From NCBI GenBank assembly GCA_964640385.1, contig CAZXFL010000002.1, positions 62,001-126,000 of the forward strand: a stretch of DNA of 64,000 nucleotides. Direction: 5' to 3'. Within the stretch, counting starts at the first letter, position 1; every line of letters begins with the position of its first letter. Source of the stretch: JBBDIK01 sp964640385 (GTDB lineage: Bacteria > Actinomycetota > UBA4738 > JBBDHU01). The translations under genes were made by a program, and so were the position numbers. The notes beneath the pieces are model-generated. The model was not told the origin of the DNA and did no database searches. It saw nothing but the letters and a program-made list of their open reading frames with translations. Shown in pieces: positions 54,711 to 62,943 of this stretch.

Positions 54711-56203
54711 CGTCGATCGCCCTCGCGGAACCAGGCTCGCCGGGTGCCCACCCGCTCGAGATCCCGCAGCTGATGACCGATCCACCGGGACGGCGGGTTC
54801 GACCGGACCAGCCTGGAGAGCCCTCTGGCGCGCTGGGTCTTCTCTTCCTCCGGCATCGTCAGCGCCCGGTGCAGGGCCTCGGCTTGCTCGTCGATGTCGT
54901 AGGGGTTCACCCCGATCGCGTACTTGCGCAGGCGCGAGTACGCCCCGGCGTTCCGGGAGAGCAGGAGGACGCCGTGGCGCCGGTTCACCACCGGCCCTTC
55001 CATCGACACGAGGTTGAGTCCGTCGATGACCGGGTTCACCATCAGGACGTCGTATGCCGTATAGGCCGCGACCGCACCGTCGTAGTCCTCCTGGTACACG
55101 ATCTCGATGGGGGTCCAGGACGCCGTGCCGAGTTCTCGGTTGATCCGTTCGGCCTCGGCCAAGCAGTCCTCCGTGTAACTCCGGTACTCCGGCAACTCCG
55201 TGCGGGACGGGGACAGCAGCGACAGGAACCGCACCCTGCCCTTCCACTCCGGGTAGCGCTGCAGGAACGTCTCGAACGCCAGGAACCCCCGGAGGATGTT
55301 CTTGGTGAGCTCCATGCGGTCGACCCGCAGGATCAGTGCTCCGTCGCCGCCGGTCGCTTCGATCTCTTCACGTCGGCGCACCACGTGCGGAGCGTTGGCC
55401 AGCTCACGCATCGGAGCGACCTCGATCGACATCGGGTGCTCCTTGACCAGGATCTCGCGGCCGTCCATCAGGATCCGGGAGCGCCCGAAGTCCACCCGTG
55501 CCTCCGGGATCGCACGCGCCGACTCCAGGAAGTTCTGGGCCCACGCCTGGGAGTGGAACCCCAGGACATCAGCGCCCAGCAGTCCGCGCAGGAGCGCGCG
55601 CCGGATCTGGGTGGGGAGGATGCGGATGTAGGTGGGGCCGACCATCGGGGTGTGGGAGAAGTGCGAGATCAAGGCCTCCGGCACCAGGTCGCGCAGGAAC
55701 GCCGGAACGAGCGACAGGTGGTAGTCCTGGATCAGGAACGCCGGCGTCCCCTCCGTCCGTTCGGCCTCCTCCGCGAGCGCGGCGGCGAACGTAGCGTTCA
55801 CCGCGACGTAGTGTTCCCACGCCAGTTGGGTGTCTGCCCGCCAAACCGGTGCCCTCACCGCGTCCCACAGGTAGTGATGCAGGAACCACAGGACGCCGTT
55901 CGAGACGTAGTTGTAGTAGCCGTCGAACTCGTCGGGGGAGAACGTCAGCGAGCGTACGCGGAACTCGGTTCCGTCCGCCGAGGTCTCGACGTGGCCGTTC
56001 GGGTTCGCCGCCGCGAACTCTCGGTCGTCGTCGGTCATGGCTGCCGCCACCCACACCCCCCCATCGCTGATCGCGGTGGTCAAGGCCGTCACGAGGCCCC
56101 CGGTTCCCCGCGATGCCACGAACCCGCCCGCTTCGTCGCGGGAGAAGCTCACCGGTCCGCGGTTGGAGGCGACGATGACCTTCGAGAACATCGATCCGCT
56201 CAT
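54707..56203 (-). CDS. otsA: Trehalose-6-phosphate synthase (GT20)
   Basis: 498 residues. GT20 signatures: VIVASNRGPVSFSRDEAGGF near the start, QDYHLSLVPAFLRDLVPEAL, and LLRVDR-like VDRMELTKNI. The C-terminal NPVIDGLNLVSMEGPVVNRR binds the sugar nucleotide. It joins UDP- or GDP-glucose to glucose 6-phosphate. A related glucosylglycerol-phosphate synthase function cannot be excluded by eye. It follows treT with an ATGA overlap, in one operon with treT and perhaps the receiver gene. Confidence 0.88.
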   Translation of the reverse strand: MSGSMFSKVIVASNRGPVSFSRDEAGGFVASRGTGGLVTALTTAISDGGVWVAAAMTDDDREFAAANPNGHVETSADGTEFRVRSLTFSPDEFDGYYNYVSNGVLWFLHHYLWDAVRAPVWRADTQLAWEHYVAVNATFAAALAEEAERTEGTPAFLIQDYHLSLVPAFLRDLVPEALISHFSHTPMVGPTYIRILPTQIRRALLRGLLGADVLGFHSQAWAQNFLESARAIPEARVDFGRSRILMDGREILVKEHPMSIEVAPMRELANAPHVVRRREEIEATGGDGALILRVDRMELTKNILRGFLAFETFLQRYPEWKGRVRFLSLLSPSRTELPEYRSYTEDCLAEAERINRELGTASWTPIEIVYQEDYDGAVAAYTAYDVLMVNPVIDGLNLVSMEGPVVNRRHGVLLLSRNAGAYSRLRKYAIGVNPYDIDEQAEALHRALTMPEEEKTQRARGLSRLVRSNPPSRWIGHQLRDLERVGTRRAWFREGDRR

Positions 56204-57441
56204 GGGGAGGGCGCTATGAGCCGGAGGTAGTCCTCCAGCTCACGCAAGGTGAGGAAGTGGTCGCGGACGCGGTCGTGCGCCGCCTCGCCCAGACGGTCGC
56301 GCTCGTCCGGGTGCTGGATGAGATGCGTGATCCGGTCGGCGCATTCCCGGACCGAGTCGACGAGGTACCCGGACTCGCCGTCGTCGATCTGGAGCTTGAT
56401 CCCCCCGACGTTCCCGCCCACGACCGGTTTGCGTTTCCACATCCCTTCGGCGACGACGAGCCCGAAGCCCTCCCGGAGCGACTTCTGCACGATGACGGTC
56501 GAGAGCCGTTGGATCGCGTTCACCTCGTCGTTCCCCACGCCGTCGAGGTTGGTGAGCAGGTGGATGTCGGGGTCGTCGTCCGCGTGCCGGCGCGTCCTCG
56601 CAAGGAACTCCGCACCCTCGGGGTCGTCGTCGGCCATCGAACCGATCATGACGAGCTGCGCGTTCGGAACCGACTCCTGCACGAGCCGGAAGGCGTCGAT
56701 CACGCCGAGGGGATCCTTCCAGGGATCGAACCGGGAGACCTGCACGATGATCGGCCGTTCCCGGTCGATGCCGAAACGGCGCGCGATGTCGTCCTGCGCG
56801 GAGGCGTCGATCGGGCCGTTCTTGGCGGACAACGGATCGATCGTCGGGGCGATGAAGGCGAGCGAGGGACCCTCGATACCCGCGTGCACGTACTCCTTCG
56901 CGGTGAAAACCGCGGCATCGTAGCGGTCGATGTACGGGACGAAGAAGTCCCAGACGTCCTCCCTAGGGGCCGACGTGTCGATGTGGCAGCGCCAGATCCA
57001 CGTGCCTTGCCGCCGGCCTTCGTCCTCGAGGAGCGCCAGGATCGCGCACGGCTGCGGGTCGTGGATGAAGACGAAGTCGTGGTCGTCCGGGAACGCGGGG
57101 ACGTTGGCGCGCAGGCCATCCAGGTAGGTCGTCTCCATCTCGCGCGTCCAGGCGACGTCCATCCCTTGGAGGCCGTTGTGCACCGCCTTCGTCACCGCGA
57201 AGAAGGGATCGGATCCATCGATCAGCCGCCACTCGGCGTCGATCCCCAGATCGCGGAGCAGCCCCATCTGGGTGAGCAGCAGTTCGGAGACGCCGCCGCC
57301 GAACGCCGTGCTGTTGACCTGCAGCAGCCGGGCGCCTTTGAACGGGCGGGCCGCTTCGCGGAGGCTCTCCACGGCCTCGTCTCCGGCAGGTCCGCGGTAG
57401 TCGTCGAGGGATATGGGCGGGAAGGGAACCGTCGGCAGCAC
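56200..57441 (-). CDS. treT: Trehalose synthase TreT-type GT4 glycosyltransferase
   Basis: 413 residues. Start QVNSTAFGGGVSELLLTQMG is the TreT hallmark; then FIHDPQPCAILALLED, VSRFDPWKDPLGVIDAF and the GT4 EX7E site in QKSLREGFGLVVAEGMW. TreT makes trehalose directly from NDP-glucose and glucose, or runs backwards. With otsA and otsB next door, the cell has two trehalose routes. The ATG at 57441 is the natural start. Confidence 0.82.
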   Translation of the reverse strand: MLPTVPFPPISLDDYRGPAGDEAVESLREAARPFKGARLLQVNSTAFGGGVSELLLTQMGLLRDLGIDAEWRLIDGSDPFFAVTKAVHNGLQGMDVAWTREMETTYLDGLRANVPAFPDDHDFVFIHDPQPCAILALLEDEGRRQGTWIWRCHIDTSAPREDVWDFFVPYIDRYDAAVFTAKEYVHAGIEGPSLAFIAPTIDPLSAKNGPIDASAQDDIARRFGIDRERPIIVQVSRFDPWKDPLGVIDAFRLVQESVPNAQLVMIGSMADDDPEGAEFLARTRRHADDDPDIHLLTNLDGVGNDEVNAIQRLSTVIVQKSLREGFGLVVAEGMWKRKPVVGGNVGGIKLQIDDGESGYLVDSVRECADRITHLIQHPDERDRLGEAAHDRVRDHFLTLRELEDYLRLIAPSP

Positions 57442-57465
57442 GCCGATGAGTCTACGCGAGGGTTC

Positions 57466-57891
57466 CTACTGGGCGAACCCGGCGAGTTGCTCGAGTGCCT
57501 CCTCGCGATGCCGGGAACGCTCGTTCGGACTCATCTTCACGACCGACTCGATGGTGTCGGTGAGCTGGGTCGGGGAGAACGGCTTGGTCACGTACTCGTC
57601 GGCGCCCGCGCGGTAACCGCGGAGCTGGTCGACGCCGGCGATCCGGGCCGTCAGCAGCACGATGGGGATGTCCTCGGTCGCGGGATCGGAGTGGAGTTCA
57701 GACAGGACCGTCAGCCCGTCCTTGTGGGGGAGCATCAAGTCCAGCACGATGACATCGGGTTGGGCTTCGCGTGCGGCAGCGAGTCCTCCCTCGCCGTCGC
57801 TGGCTTCCAGCACCTCATGCCCGGCGAACTCGAAGTTCACCCGACACAAGAGCAGGACATCCGGCTCGTCGTCGATCACGAGGATGCGCAC
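57466..57891 (-). CDS. Orphan single-domain response regulator
   Basis: 141 residues from GTG 57891, with GGAGG ten bases upstream. Complete receiver: D7-D8, phosphoacceptor D51 in VIVLDLMLPHKDG, and Thr/Lys in LLTARI and YVTKPFSP. Instead of a DNA-binding domain it ends in a short charged helix (NERSRHREEALEQLAGFA). It lies 24 bases before treT on the same strand and may be co-transcribed with the trehalose genes. Confidence 0.78.
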   Translation of the reverse strand: MRILVIDDEPDVLLLCRVNFEFAGHEVLEASDGEGGLAAAREAQPDVIVLDLMLPHKDGLTVLSELHSDPATEDIPIVLLTARIAGVDQLRGYRAGADEYVTKPFSPTQLTDTIESVVKMSPNERSRHREEALEQLAGFAQ

Positions 57892-58076
57892 GGGGCCATC
57901 CGCCTCCTTCGTGGTGCTTAGCCACCATCGTACGGCGGAACGCGTGCCGGGGCTAGGGCGACATGGCCCACTCCGGCCAGGCTGGCCGAGTTAGGCCTTT
58001 GGTCGGTGCGAGACGGCGTTCGCCACCGACGGCGTCGTGCGTGAGGCACCGCGGCGACCCGGCCCGTGCCCGTGGA

Positions 58077-58082
58077 TATGAT
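58077..58082 (+). promoter_or_regulatory. -10 box TATGAT of a leaderless transcript
   Basis: TATGAT ends eight bases before GTG 58091, with no ribosome site between them. Confidence 0.45.
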
Positions 58083-58090
58083 GGCCGTCA

Positions 58091-59332
58091 GTGGAGCCTC
58101 AGCGAGCGCCGTTCCTCTCGGATCCGTCCGTGGCCCGGACCGCTCGCTGGGGTATCACGGTCTGGACCCTGATCGGGGTCATCATCCTCGGGTATTTCGC
58201 GTTCCGGTACGTGCTCTACCCGGTGCGCATCCTTTTCCCGATCCTGATCGTGGCAACCGTCGTCGTGTACCTGCTGGACCCGCTGGTGTCGCGACTCGAG
58301 CGCCGCGGAATCAGGCGTGGATGGGGCGCGGCGCTGCTGTACCTCGTGTTCTTCGGGGTGTTGGGTGTAGCGATCACGTTCCTCGTCCCGATCATGTCGG
58401 AACAGATCCAGTCGTTCGTTCGGACGGTCCCCGACCTGGCGACCCGCGCCGTGGAGTGGTTCCGGAGCATCCTCGACCGTGCGGGATCGGACGTGCAGCT
58501 CTCGGACGTGGTCACCGGGTTCCAGGAAGGCGGATCCGTCGCGGGTTCGTTCGTCGAGCGGGTGACGTCGCTCGCCGGTGGGGTCGTTCACGTCGCGTTG
58601 ATCTTCATCCTGGGGCCGATCGTCGCCTTCTACCTCGTCGTCGATCTGCCGAAGATCAGGACCGGGCTCCGAGCGGCGGTCCCTGCGGGGAAGCGGGAGG
58701 AGTGGCGGCCCGTCTACGAGCAGATCGGCGATGCCGTCGGCGGGTTCTTCCGTGGGCAGCTGCTGGTGGCGGCGTTCGTAGCACTGGCGTCGATGCTGGT
58801 CCTGTGGGCGATCGGGCTGCCGTACTGGGCCGTGGTCGGCATCGTCGCCGGCATCTTCAACCTCGTGCCGATGATCGGCCCGTACATCGGCGGGGTGGTC
58901 GCGGTCTTCATCGCGCTGACCGTCGGACGGACGGACCACGACCTCCTGCCGTGGATCAGTCCGGGCATGGGCCTTGCCATCGCATCGGTCATCGCGCTGG
59001 TCATCGTCCAACAGGTGGACAACCACATCGTCAGTCCGAACGTGGTGGCGCGCACGGTCAAGCTACACCCGGTCACGGTGATGCTGTCGCTGCTCGCGTT
59101 CGGCACGCTGTTCGGCCTGTGGGGACTGCTGCTCGCCGTGCCGGTCGTGGCCACCGTGAAGATCCTCCTCGTGCACTACTGGGATACGCGCGTGACGTGG
59201 CCGCCGGAGGAACCGCAGCCCGAAGGGTCGCCCGAGCCGCCGCCGGCCGAGCCGGCTCCCGAGTCGCCGAAGGGGCGTTTGCATCGTGTGCGCCAGCGGG
59301 TCGCGGGGCGCGGGCGGAAGGCGAAGGACTAG
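58091..59332 (+). CDS. AI-2E-family transporter (PerM-like permease)
   Basis: 413 residues from GTG 58091. About eight membrane segments in the AI-2E/UPF0118 arrangement: two at the N-terminus (VWTLIGVIILGYFAFRYVLY and the next), a soluble helical region, and a C-terminal group with GIFNLVPMIGPYIGGVVAVF and HPVTVMLSLLAFGTLFGLWG, the family signatures. The C-terminal tail is Pro/Glu-rich. Substrates vary; some members export autoinducers, others are Na+/H+ antiporters, so none is inferred. It shares CTAG with the next minus-strand gene. Confidence 0.85.
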   Translation: MEPQRAPFLSDPSVARTARWGITVWTLIGVIILGYFAFRYVLYPVRILFPILIVATVVVYLLDPLVSRLERRGIRRGWGAALLYLVFFGVLGVAITFLVPIMSEQIQSFVRTVPDLATRAVEWFRSILDRAGSDVQLSDVVTGFQEGGSVAGSFVERVTSLAGGVVHVALIFILGPIVAFYLVVDLPKIRTGLRAAVPAGKREEWRPVYEQIGDAVGGFFRGQLLVAAFVALASMLVLWAIGLPYWAVVGIVAGIFNLVPMIGPYIGGVVAVFIALTVGRTDHDLLPWISPGMGLAIASVIALVIVQQVDNHIVSPNVVARTVKLHPVTVMLSLLAFGTLFGLWGLLLAVPVVATVKILLVHYWDTRVTWPPEEPQPEGSPEPPPAEPAPESPKGRLHRVRQRVAGRGRKAKD

Positions 59333-60138
59333 CCGAGGAGTTCGTCGACTGCCTCGGCGAATCCCTCGCCGTGCGAGGCTTCGGTGTAGACCGCGTTGGA
59401 GAAACGCTCGATCGCGTCACCGACCCCCGCTCGTCCGTTCGCGACGATGAACATCCGGCCGACATCGTTGGCGAGTTCCAGGTCCGAGAGTGAGTCCCCG
59501 ATCGCGGCGGTGTCGGCAGGGTCGACGGCGGCACGCTCGCGATGGATGTGCAGGCCGGCCGACTTGCTCACTCCCTCGGGGACCAGGTGGTAGGCGTGCA
59601 CCTCACCCACGTCCAGACCCGGGAACGCCCGGGGGATCACGCCGTTATCCAGAAGATCGAGCCATCCGTAGCCGCCCTCCTCCAGCGCCGCGTTGCCGTC
59701 GGGGACGTAGCCCCGGAAGAGCATGGTGGCTTCGCGATGATGCTCCGACCACGGGGTATGCGGTTCCAGGGCGCCCCCGTAGCGATCCAGGAGGTAGGCG
59801 GCAGCGCCGGAGCGTGCCATCGCATCCACCGGTGTCCCATCTCCTTCGAAGGTCCCGAATGCGCGGGTCGTCGATTCCGGACCGTATCCGTCGCGTTCGA
59901 TGATGAGCGCGCCGAGTTCGGCGATATACGCCGAGGCACCGGTCATCCTCGCCGCCTCCTGCATCTGGAGCTGGGTCCGTCCCGAGACGAGGACGAGCTG
60001 TACCCCTGCGTCGTGAAGACGCTTGATCGCCTCGACCGCGCGCAGGCTCGTCCCACCACCGCTCGTGGAGAAGAGCGATCCCCCGGGCCCGAGCAGCGTC
60101 CCGTCCAAGTCGGTGTAGACGATCATGGGGTCGGTCAT
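59329..60138 (-). CDS. HAD-IIB phosphatase, mannosyl-3-phosphoglycerate phosphatase-like
   Basis: 269 residues. Motif I is VYTDLDGTLLGPGG, motif II VLVSGRTQLQMQEAARMTG, motif III and the C-terminal GDSLSDLELANDVGRMFIVA. AYIAELGALIIERDGYG and the cap region match the mannosyl-3-phosphoglycerate phosphatase branch, which makes the compatible solute mannosylglycerate; a sucrose-phosphatase-like role is also possible. No mannosyl-3-phosphoglycerate synthase gene is in the window. Nearby trehalose genes suggest osmolyte work. Confidence 0.7.
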   Translation of the reverse strand: MTDPMIVYTDLDGTLLGPGGSLFSTSGGGTSLRAVEAIKRLHDAGVQLVLVSGRTQLQMQEAARMTGASAYIAELGALIIERDGYGPESTTRAFGTFEGDGTPVDAMARSGAAAYLLDRYGGALEPHTPWSEHHREATMLFRGYVPDGNAALEEGGYGWLDLLDNGVIPRAFPGLDVGEVHAYHLVPEGVSKSAGLHIHRERAAVDPADTAAIGDSLSDLELANDVGRMFIVANGRAGVGDAIERFSNAVYTEASHGEGFAEAVDELLG

Positions 60139-60206
60139 GGGTCGTCAGCTTATCGGGACGTCGTCCGGGCTCAGGCATGACTTCCGCTGCACGCAGATGC
60201 GTGCCG

Positions 60207-60239
60207 TTGACAGCATCACACCTTCCACCTACCGTGGAA
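60207..60239 (+). promoter_or_regulatory. Promoter and operator of the Rrf2 gene
   Basis: -35 TTGACA (60207-60212), 17-base spacer, -10 TACCGT (60230-60235). A perfect inverted repeat TTCCAC-5-GTGGAA (60223-60239) covers the -10 box. Such a site is the usual target of autorepression by an Rrf2 regulator. Confidence 0.6.
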
Positions 60240-60259
60240 ACGCGGAGGGATGTGATCCC

Positions 60260-60727
60260 GTGCTCAAGATCTCCCAGAAACTCGAATACTCGATGCGCGC
60301 GATGATCGAACTCGCGCTGCACGAGAAGAGCGGCGAGCTGGTTCCCGCGCGGGAGATCGCCGAGGCGCAGCAGATCCCACTCCGTTTCCTCGAGCAGCAG
60401 CTCGGAACCTTGCACAAGGCCGGTTTGGTCGATTCGCAGCGAGGCGCAGGTGGCGGGTGCAAGCTGGCGAGGCCGGCGTCCGAGATCCGAGCCGCCGATG
60501 TCGCGGATGCGATCGAAGGACCCGCCTACCCGATGTCGTGCCTGGATCCGTCTGATCACGAGTGCTTCTTCGACGATCACTGCGGACTCCAAGGCCTCTG
60601 GGGCGACATCCAGCACGCGATCCGCCGGGTCTTCGAGGAGACGACGCTCGACATCATGGCCAAGCGTCACGAGAAGCTGGGCGGCCCCGTGCTCATCCCG
60701 GCCACAGAGCTGATCCGCTCGACCTAG
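60260..60727 (+). CDS. Rrf2-family transcriptional regulator (IscR/NsrR type)
   Basis: 155 residues from GTG 60260, with GGAGGGA upstream. The winged helix (VPAREIAEAQQIPLRFLEQQ, then GLVDSQRGAGGGCKLARP) is standard. Cys94, Cys102 and Cys108 (MSCLDP, HECFF, DHCGL) are spaced as the Fe-S ligands of IscR, NsrR and RirA. It is preceded by a palindrome over its own -10 box, suggesting autoregulation. Targets are unknown; no Fe-S assembly or nitrite gene is adjacent. Confidence 0.85.
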   Translation: MLKISQKLEYSMRAMIELALHEKSGELVPAREIAEAQQIPLRFLEQQLGTLHKAGLVDSQRGAGGGCKLARPASEIRAADVADAIEGPAYPMSCLDPSDHECFFDDHCGLQGLWGDIQHAIRRVFEETTLDIMAKRHEKLGGPVLIPATELIRST

Positions 60728-60743
60728 CGGGAAAGAGAACGGA

Positions 60744-60761
60744 CCGGGCCTTGCGGCCCGG
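60744..60761. terminator. Bidirectional hairpin between rrf2 and the zinc-ribbon gene
   Basis: CCGGGCC (60744-60750), loop TTGC, GGCCCGG (60755-60761). Perfect seven-base stem between convergent genes; on the minus strand a pyrimidine-rich GTTCTCTTT follows. Confidence 0.6.
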
Positions 60762-60795
60762 CCCTCACGCTGCTCCTCCGGTGCGTCGGGGTTGC

Positions 60796-60948
60796 CTAGC
60801 CGGCCTTCCCGAGGATCCGCATCACCTTCGTGCCGCAGACCGGACATGTGCCCTGCGCCGCTCGGCGCCCGTTCTTGAGCGTGACTTCTTCGCCCTCGAA
60901 CTTCCGCTTCTCGCGGCACTTCACGCAGTAGGCCTCGTACTCGGCCAT
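60796..60948 (-). CDS. Small zinc-ribbon protein (DUF5679)
   Basis: 50 residues from complementary ATG 60948. Two zinc knuckles, C8-V-K-C11 and C35-P-V-C38, frame RKFEGEEVTLKNGRRAAQGT. This is the DUF5679 family of tiny zinc-ribbon proteins common in actinobacteria; function unknown. An upstream in-frame start at 60990 is less likely because of the strong AGGGGGAACACGAG leader before the chosen ATG. Confidence 0.75.
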   Translation of the reverse strand: MAEYEAYCVKCREKRKFEGEEVTLKNGRRAAQGTCPVCGTKVMRILGKAG

Positions 60949-61007
60949 CTCGTGTTCCCCCTTCCCTGAGCCCCGATGGGGCCCGCTCATGGCCCTTCGT
61001 AGTCGTC

Positions 61008-61032
61008 GAGGCCGTCCCTAAGGGGCGGCCTC
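61008..61032. terminator. Stem-loop downstream of the carbamoyltransferase gene
   Basis: GAGGCCG (61008-61014) pairs with CGGCCTC (61026-61032), with an inner CCC/GGG. It lies in the 199 bases between two minus-strand genes and about 116 bases past the carbamoyltransferase stop. No U tract. Confidence 0.35.
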
Positions 61033-61147
61033 ACGCACGACTCTGACGGGGGACCGTGCCTGAATCAAGCACCATCACGCACGAAGGCTGAGTAGCGACT
61101 CAGGATGAGGGTGGCTCGGTGAGCGGTTCGTGCGGTGTTTCCGCAGG

Positions 61148-62821
61148 TCAGGAGGCAGATTTCTCGGTCATCCAGTTGCCCACGAATAGAGCGTCGATCC
61201 CCGTGTTCTTGAAGTCGTTGATGGCCTCTTCGGGGCTATTCACGATGGGTTCGCCCATCACGTTGAAACTGGTGTTGAGCACGACGGGCACGCCGGTGAG
61301 GGCCTTGAACTCCGAGATCAGGCGGTGGAAGGCTCCGAATCCGTCCTCGGTGACGCTCTGCAGGCGCCCCGTGCCGTCGACGTGCGTAACCGCCGGGATC
61401 ATGTCCCGCTTGTCTTTCTTCACGGGCAGGACCAGGAGCATGAACGGGTTCAGGTGGTAGTCCTCGAAGTAGTCATGACCGTCCTCGTGCAGCACGGCCG
61501 GCGCGAAGGGCCGGAACGGCTCCCGGTGTTTGACCCGCGCATTCACGATGTCCTTCATCTCGGCCCTACGCGGGTCGGCCAGGATCGACCGAGCGCCCAG
61601 CGCCCTGGGCCCGACCTCTGCGCGCCCCTCGAACCACCCGACGATCCGTGCGTCCGCGAGCATCTTCGCCGCGTCGGCTGCCGGATCCTTCACCTCATGC
61701 CACTGCAAGCCGCTGGCCTCGACCGCCCGCCGGTAGTCGGCGTCGCTCGGCTCCGGACCGAGGAACGGGTGCGTCATAGCCCACTCACGGGGGCGGCCCA
61801 TCAGGTGGTGCCAGACGTAGAGTGCGGCGCCGAGGGCGTTGCCTGCGTCGCCCGCCGCGGCCTGGATGAAGATGTCCTCGAACGGCGTCTCGTTCAGCAG
61901 CCGGGCGTTCATGACCGAGTTCAGCGCGACGCCGCCGGAGAGAACCAGGTTCTTCGAGCCCGTAGCCGCCTGGAGCGCGCGGGTGATGTGCAGCCCGGCC
62001 TCCTCCGTCACGTCTTGGACGGCGTATGCGATGTCCTCGTGGTGGTCGGAGAGCTCCGCCTTTGGCTTGCGCGGTGGCCCCCAGCGTTCCATGAAGCGAT
62101 CTGAGACGAACCCCTTCTCGCGCTGGTAGGCGAACCACTCGAGGTTCACGCGGAACGCCCCCTCGTCGGTGAACTCGACGAGGTCCCGGAACTGCGTGGC
62201 GAGACGGTCACGCCCGTACGGCGCCAGCCCCATCACCTTGCCCTCGTCACAGTTAGGGAGGAAACCCAGGAACCACGTCACCGCTGTGTAAATCTCGCCG
62301 AGCGAGTCCGGGTTACGGACCTCCTTGTCGACGAACAGCTTCGGACCCTGCCCGCGTCCCATCGTGGTCGACAGGAAGTCCCCGCCGCGATCCAGGGTTA
62401 GGACCGCCGCCTCGTCCATCCCACTCGCGTAGAAGGTGCTTGCGGCGTGCGAGACGTGATGCCCGATGTTCGCAACCTTGCCCGTGTAGTTCCAGCGGCG
62501 GATGAACGCGTTCTGCTTGCGGACCAGGTTCAGGTCCACGTAGGTCTGCGCGGCGAACCGCCTCGGTGCGAGCCGCCTGATCGCGTCCATCGCGCCGATC
62601 CGGTAGTCGACACCCGCCTTGTGGGAGAACGCCACCACGTCGACGTCATGGATCGTGATGCCGGCCCGGTCGAGACAGAACTGGATCGACAGATCCGGGA
62701 ACTCCTTCGTGTGCTTCTCGCGGTTGAGGCGTTCCTCCTCGACGAACGCGACCGGGACGCCGTCTTGCAGCAGGCAGGCGGCGGTGTCGTGGGCGAAGGA
62801 ATTGATCCCGAGGATGTTCAC
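61148..62821 (-). CDS. NodU/CmcH-family O-carbamoyltransferase
   Basis: 557 residues. Start [20 protein letters not shown] is the ASKHA-fold phosphate loop; [16 protein letters not shown] and the [16 protein letters not shown] region are conserved. The C-terminal half ([20 protein letters not shown], then [11 protein letters not shown]) is the YrdC-like carbamoyl-transfer part. Enzymes of this family carbamoylate a hydroxyl of a sugar or natural product using carbamoyl phosphate. No sugar or antibiotic cluster is around it, so the acceptor is unknown. It is divergent from the acetyl-CoA synthetase gene. Confidence 0.85.
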   Translation of the reverse strand: MNILGINSFAHDTAACLLQDGVPVAFVEEERLNREKHTKEFPDLSIQFCLDRAGITIHDVDVVAFSHKAGVDYRIGAMDAIRRLAPRRFAAQTYVDLNLVRKQNAFIRRWNYTGKVANIGHHVSHAASTFYASGMDEAAVLTLDRGGDFLSTTMGRGQGPKLFVDKEVRNPDSLGEIYTAVTWFLGFLPNCDEGKVMGLAPYGRDRLATQFRDLVEFTDEGAFRVNLEWFAYQREKGFVSDRFMERWGPPRKPKAELSDHHEDIAYAVQDVTEEAGLHITRALQAATGSKNLVLSGGVALNSVMNARLLNETPFEDIFIQAAAGDAGNALGAALYVWHHLMGRPREWAMTHPFLGPEPSDADYRRAVEASGLQWHEVKDPAADAAKMLADARIVGWFEGRAEVGPRALGARSILADPRRAEMKDIVNARVKHREPFRPFAPAVLHEDGHDYFEDYHLNPFMLLVLPVKKDKRDMIPAVTHVDGTGRLQSVTEDGFGAFHRLISEFKALTGVPVVLNTSFNVMGEPIVNSPEEAINDFKNTGIDALFVGNWMTEKSAS

Positions 62822-62943
62822 GGAGGCTCATGGTCCCACACGGCCGCTGGGACCGACGAGGGACCGGGACGGCTCCGATTCGCGCCTTCCGGTCCTGGTA
62901 CCGGATAATCTCGGCTACGAACCAGGACCGAGGGGGTGGATCG

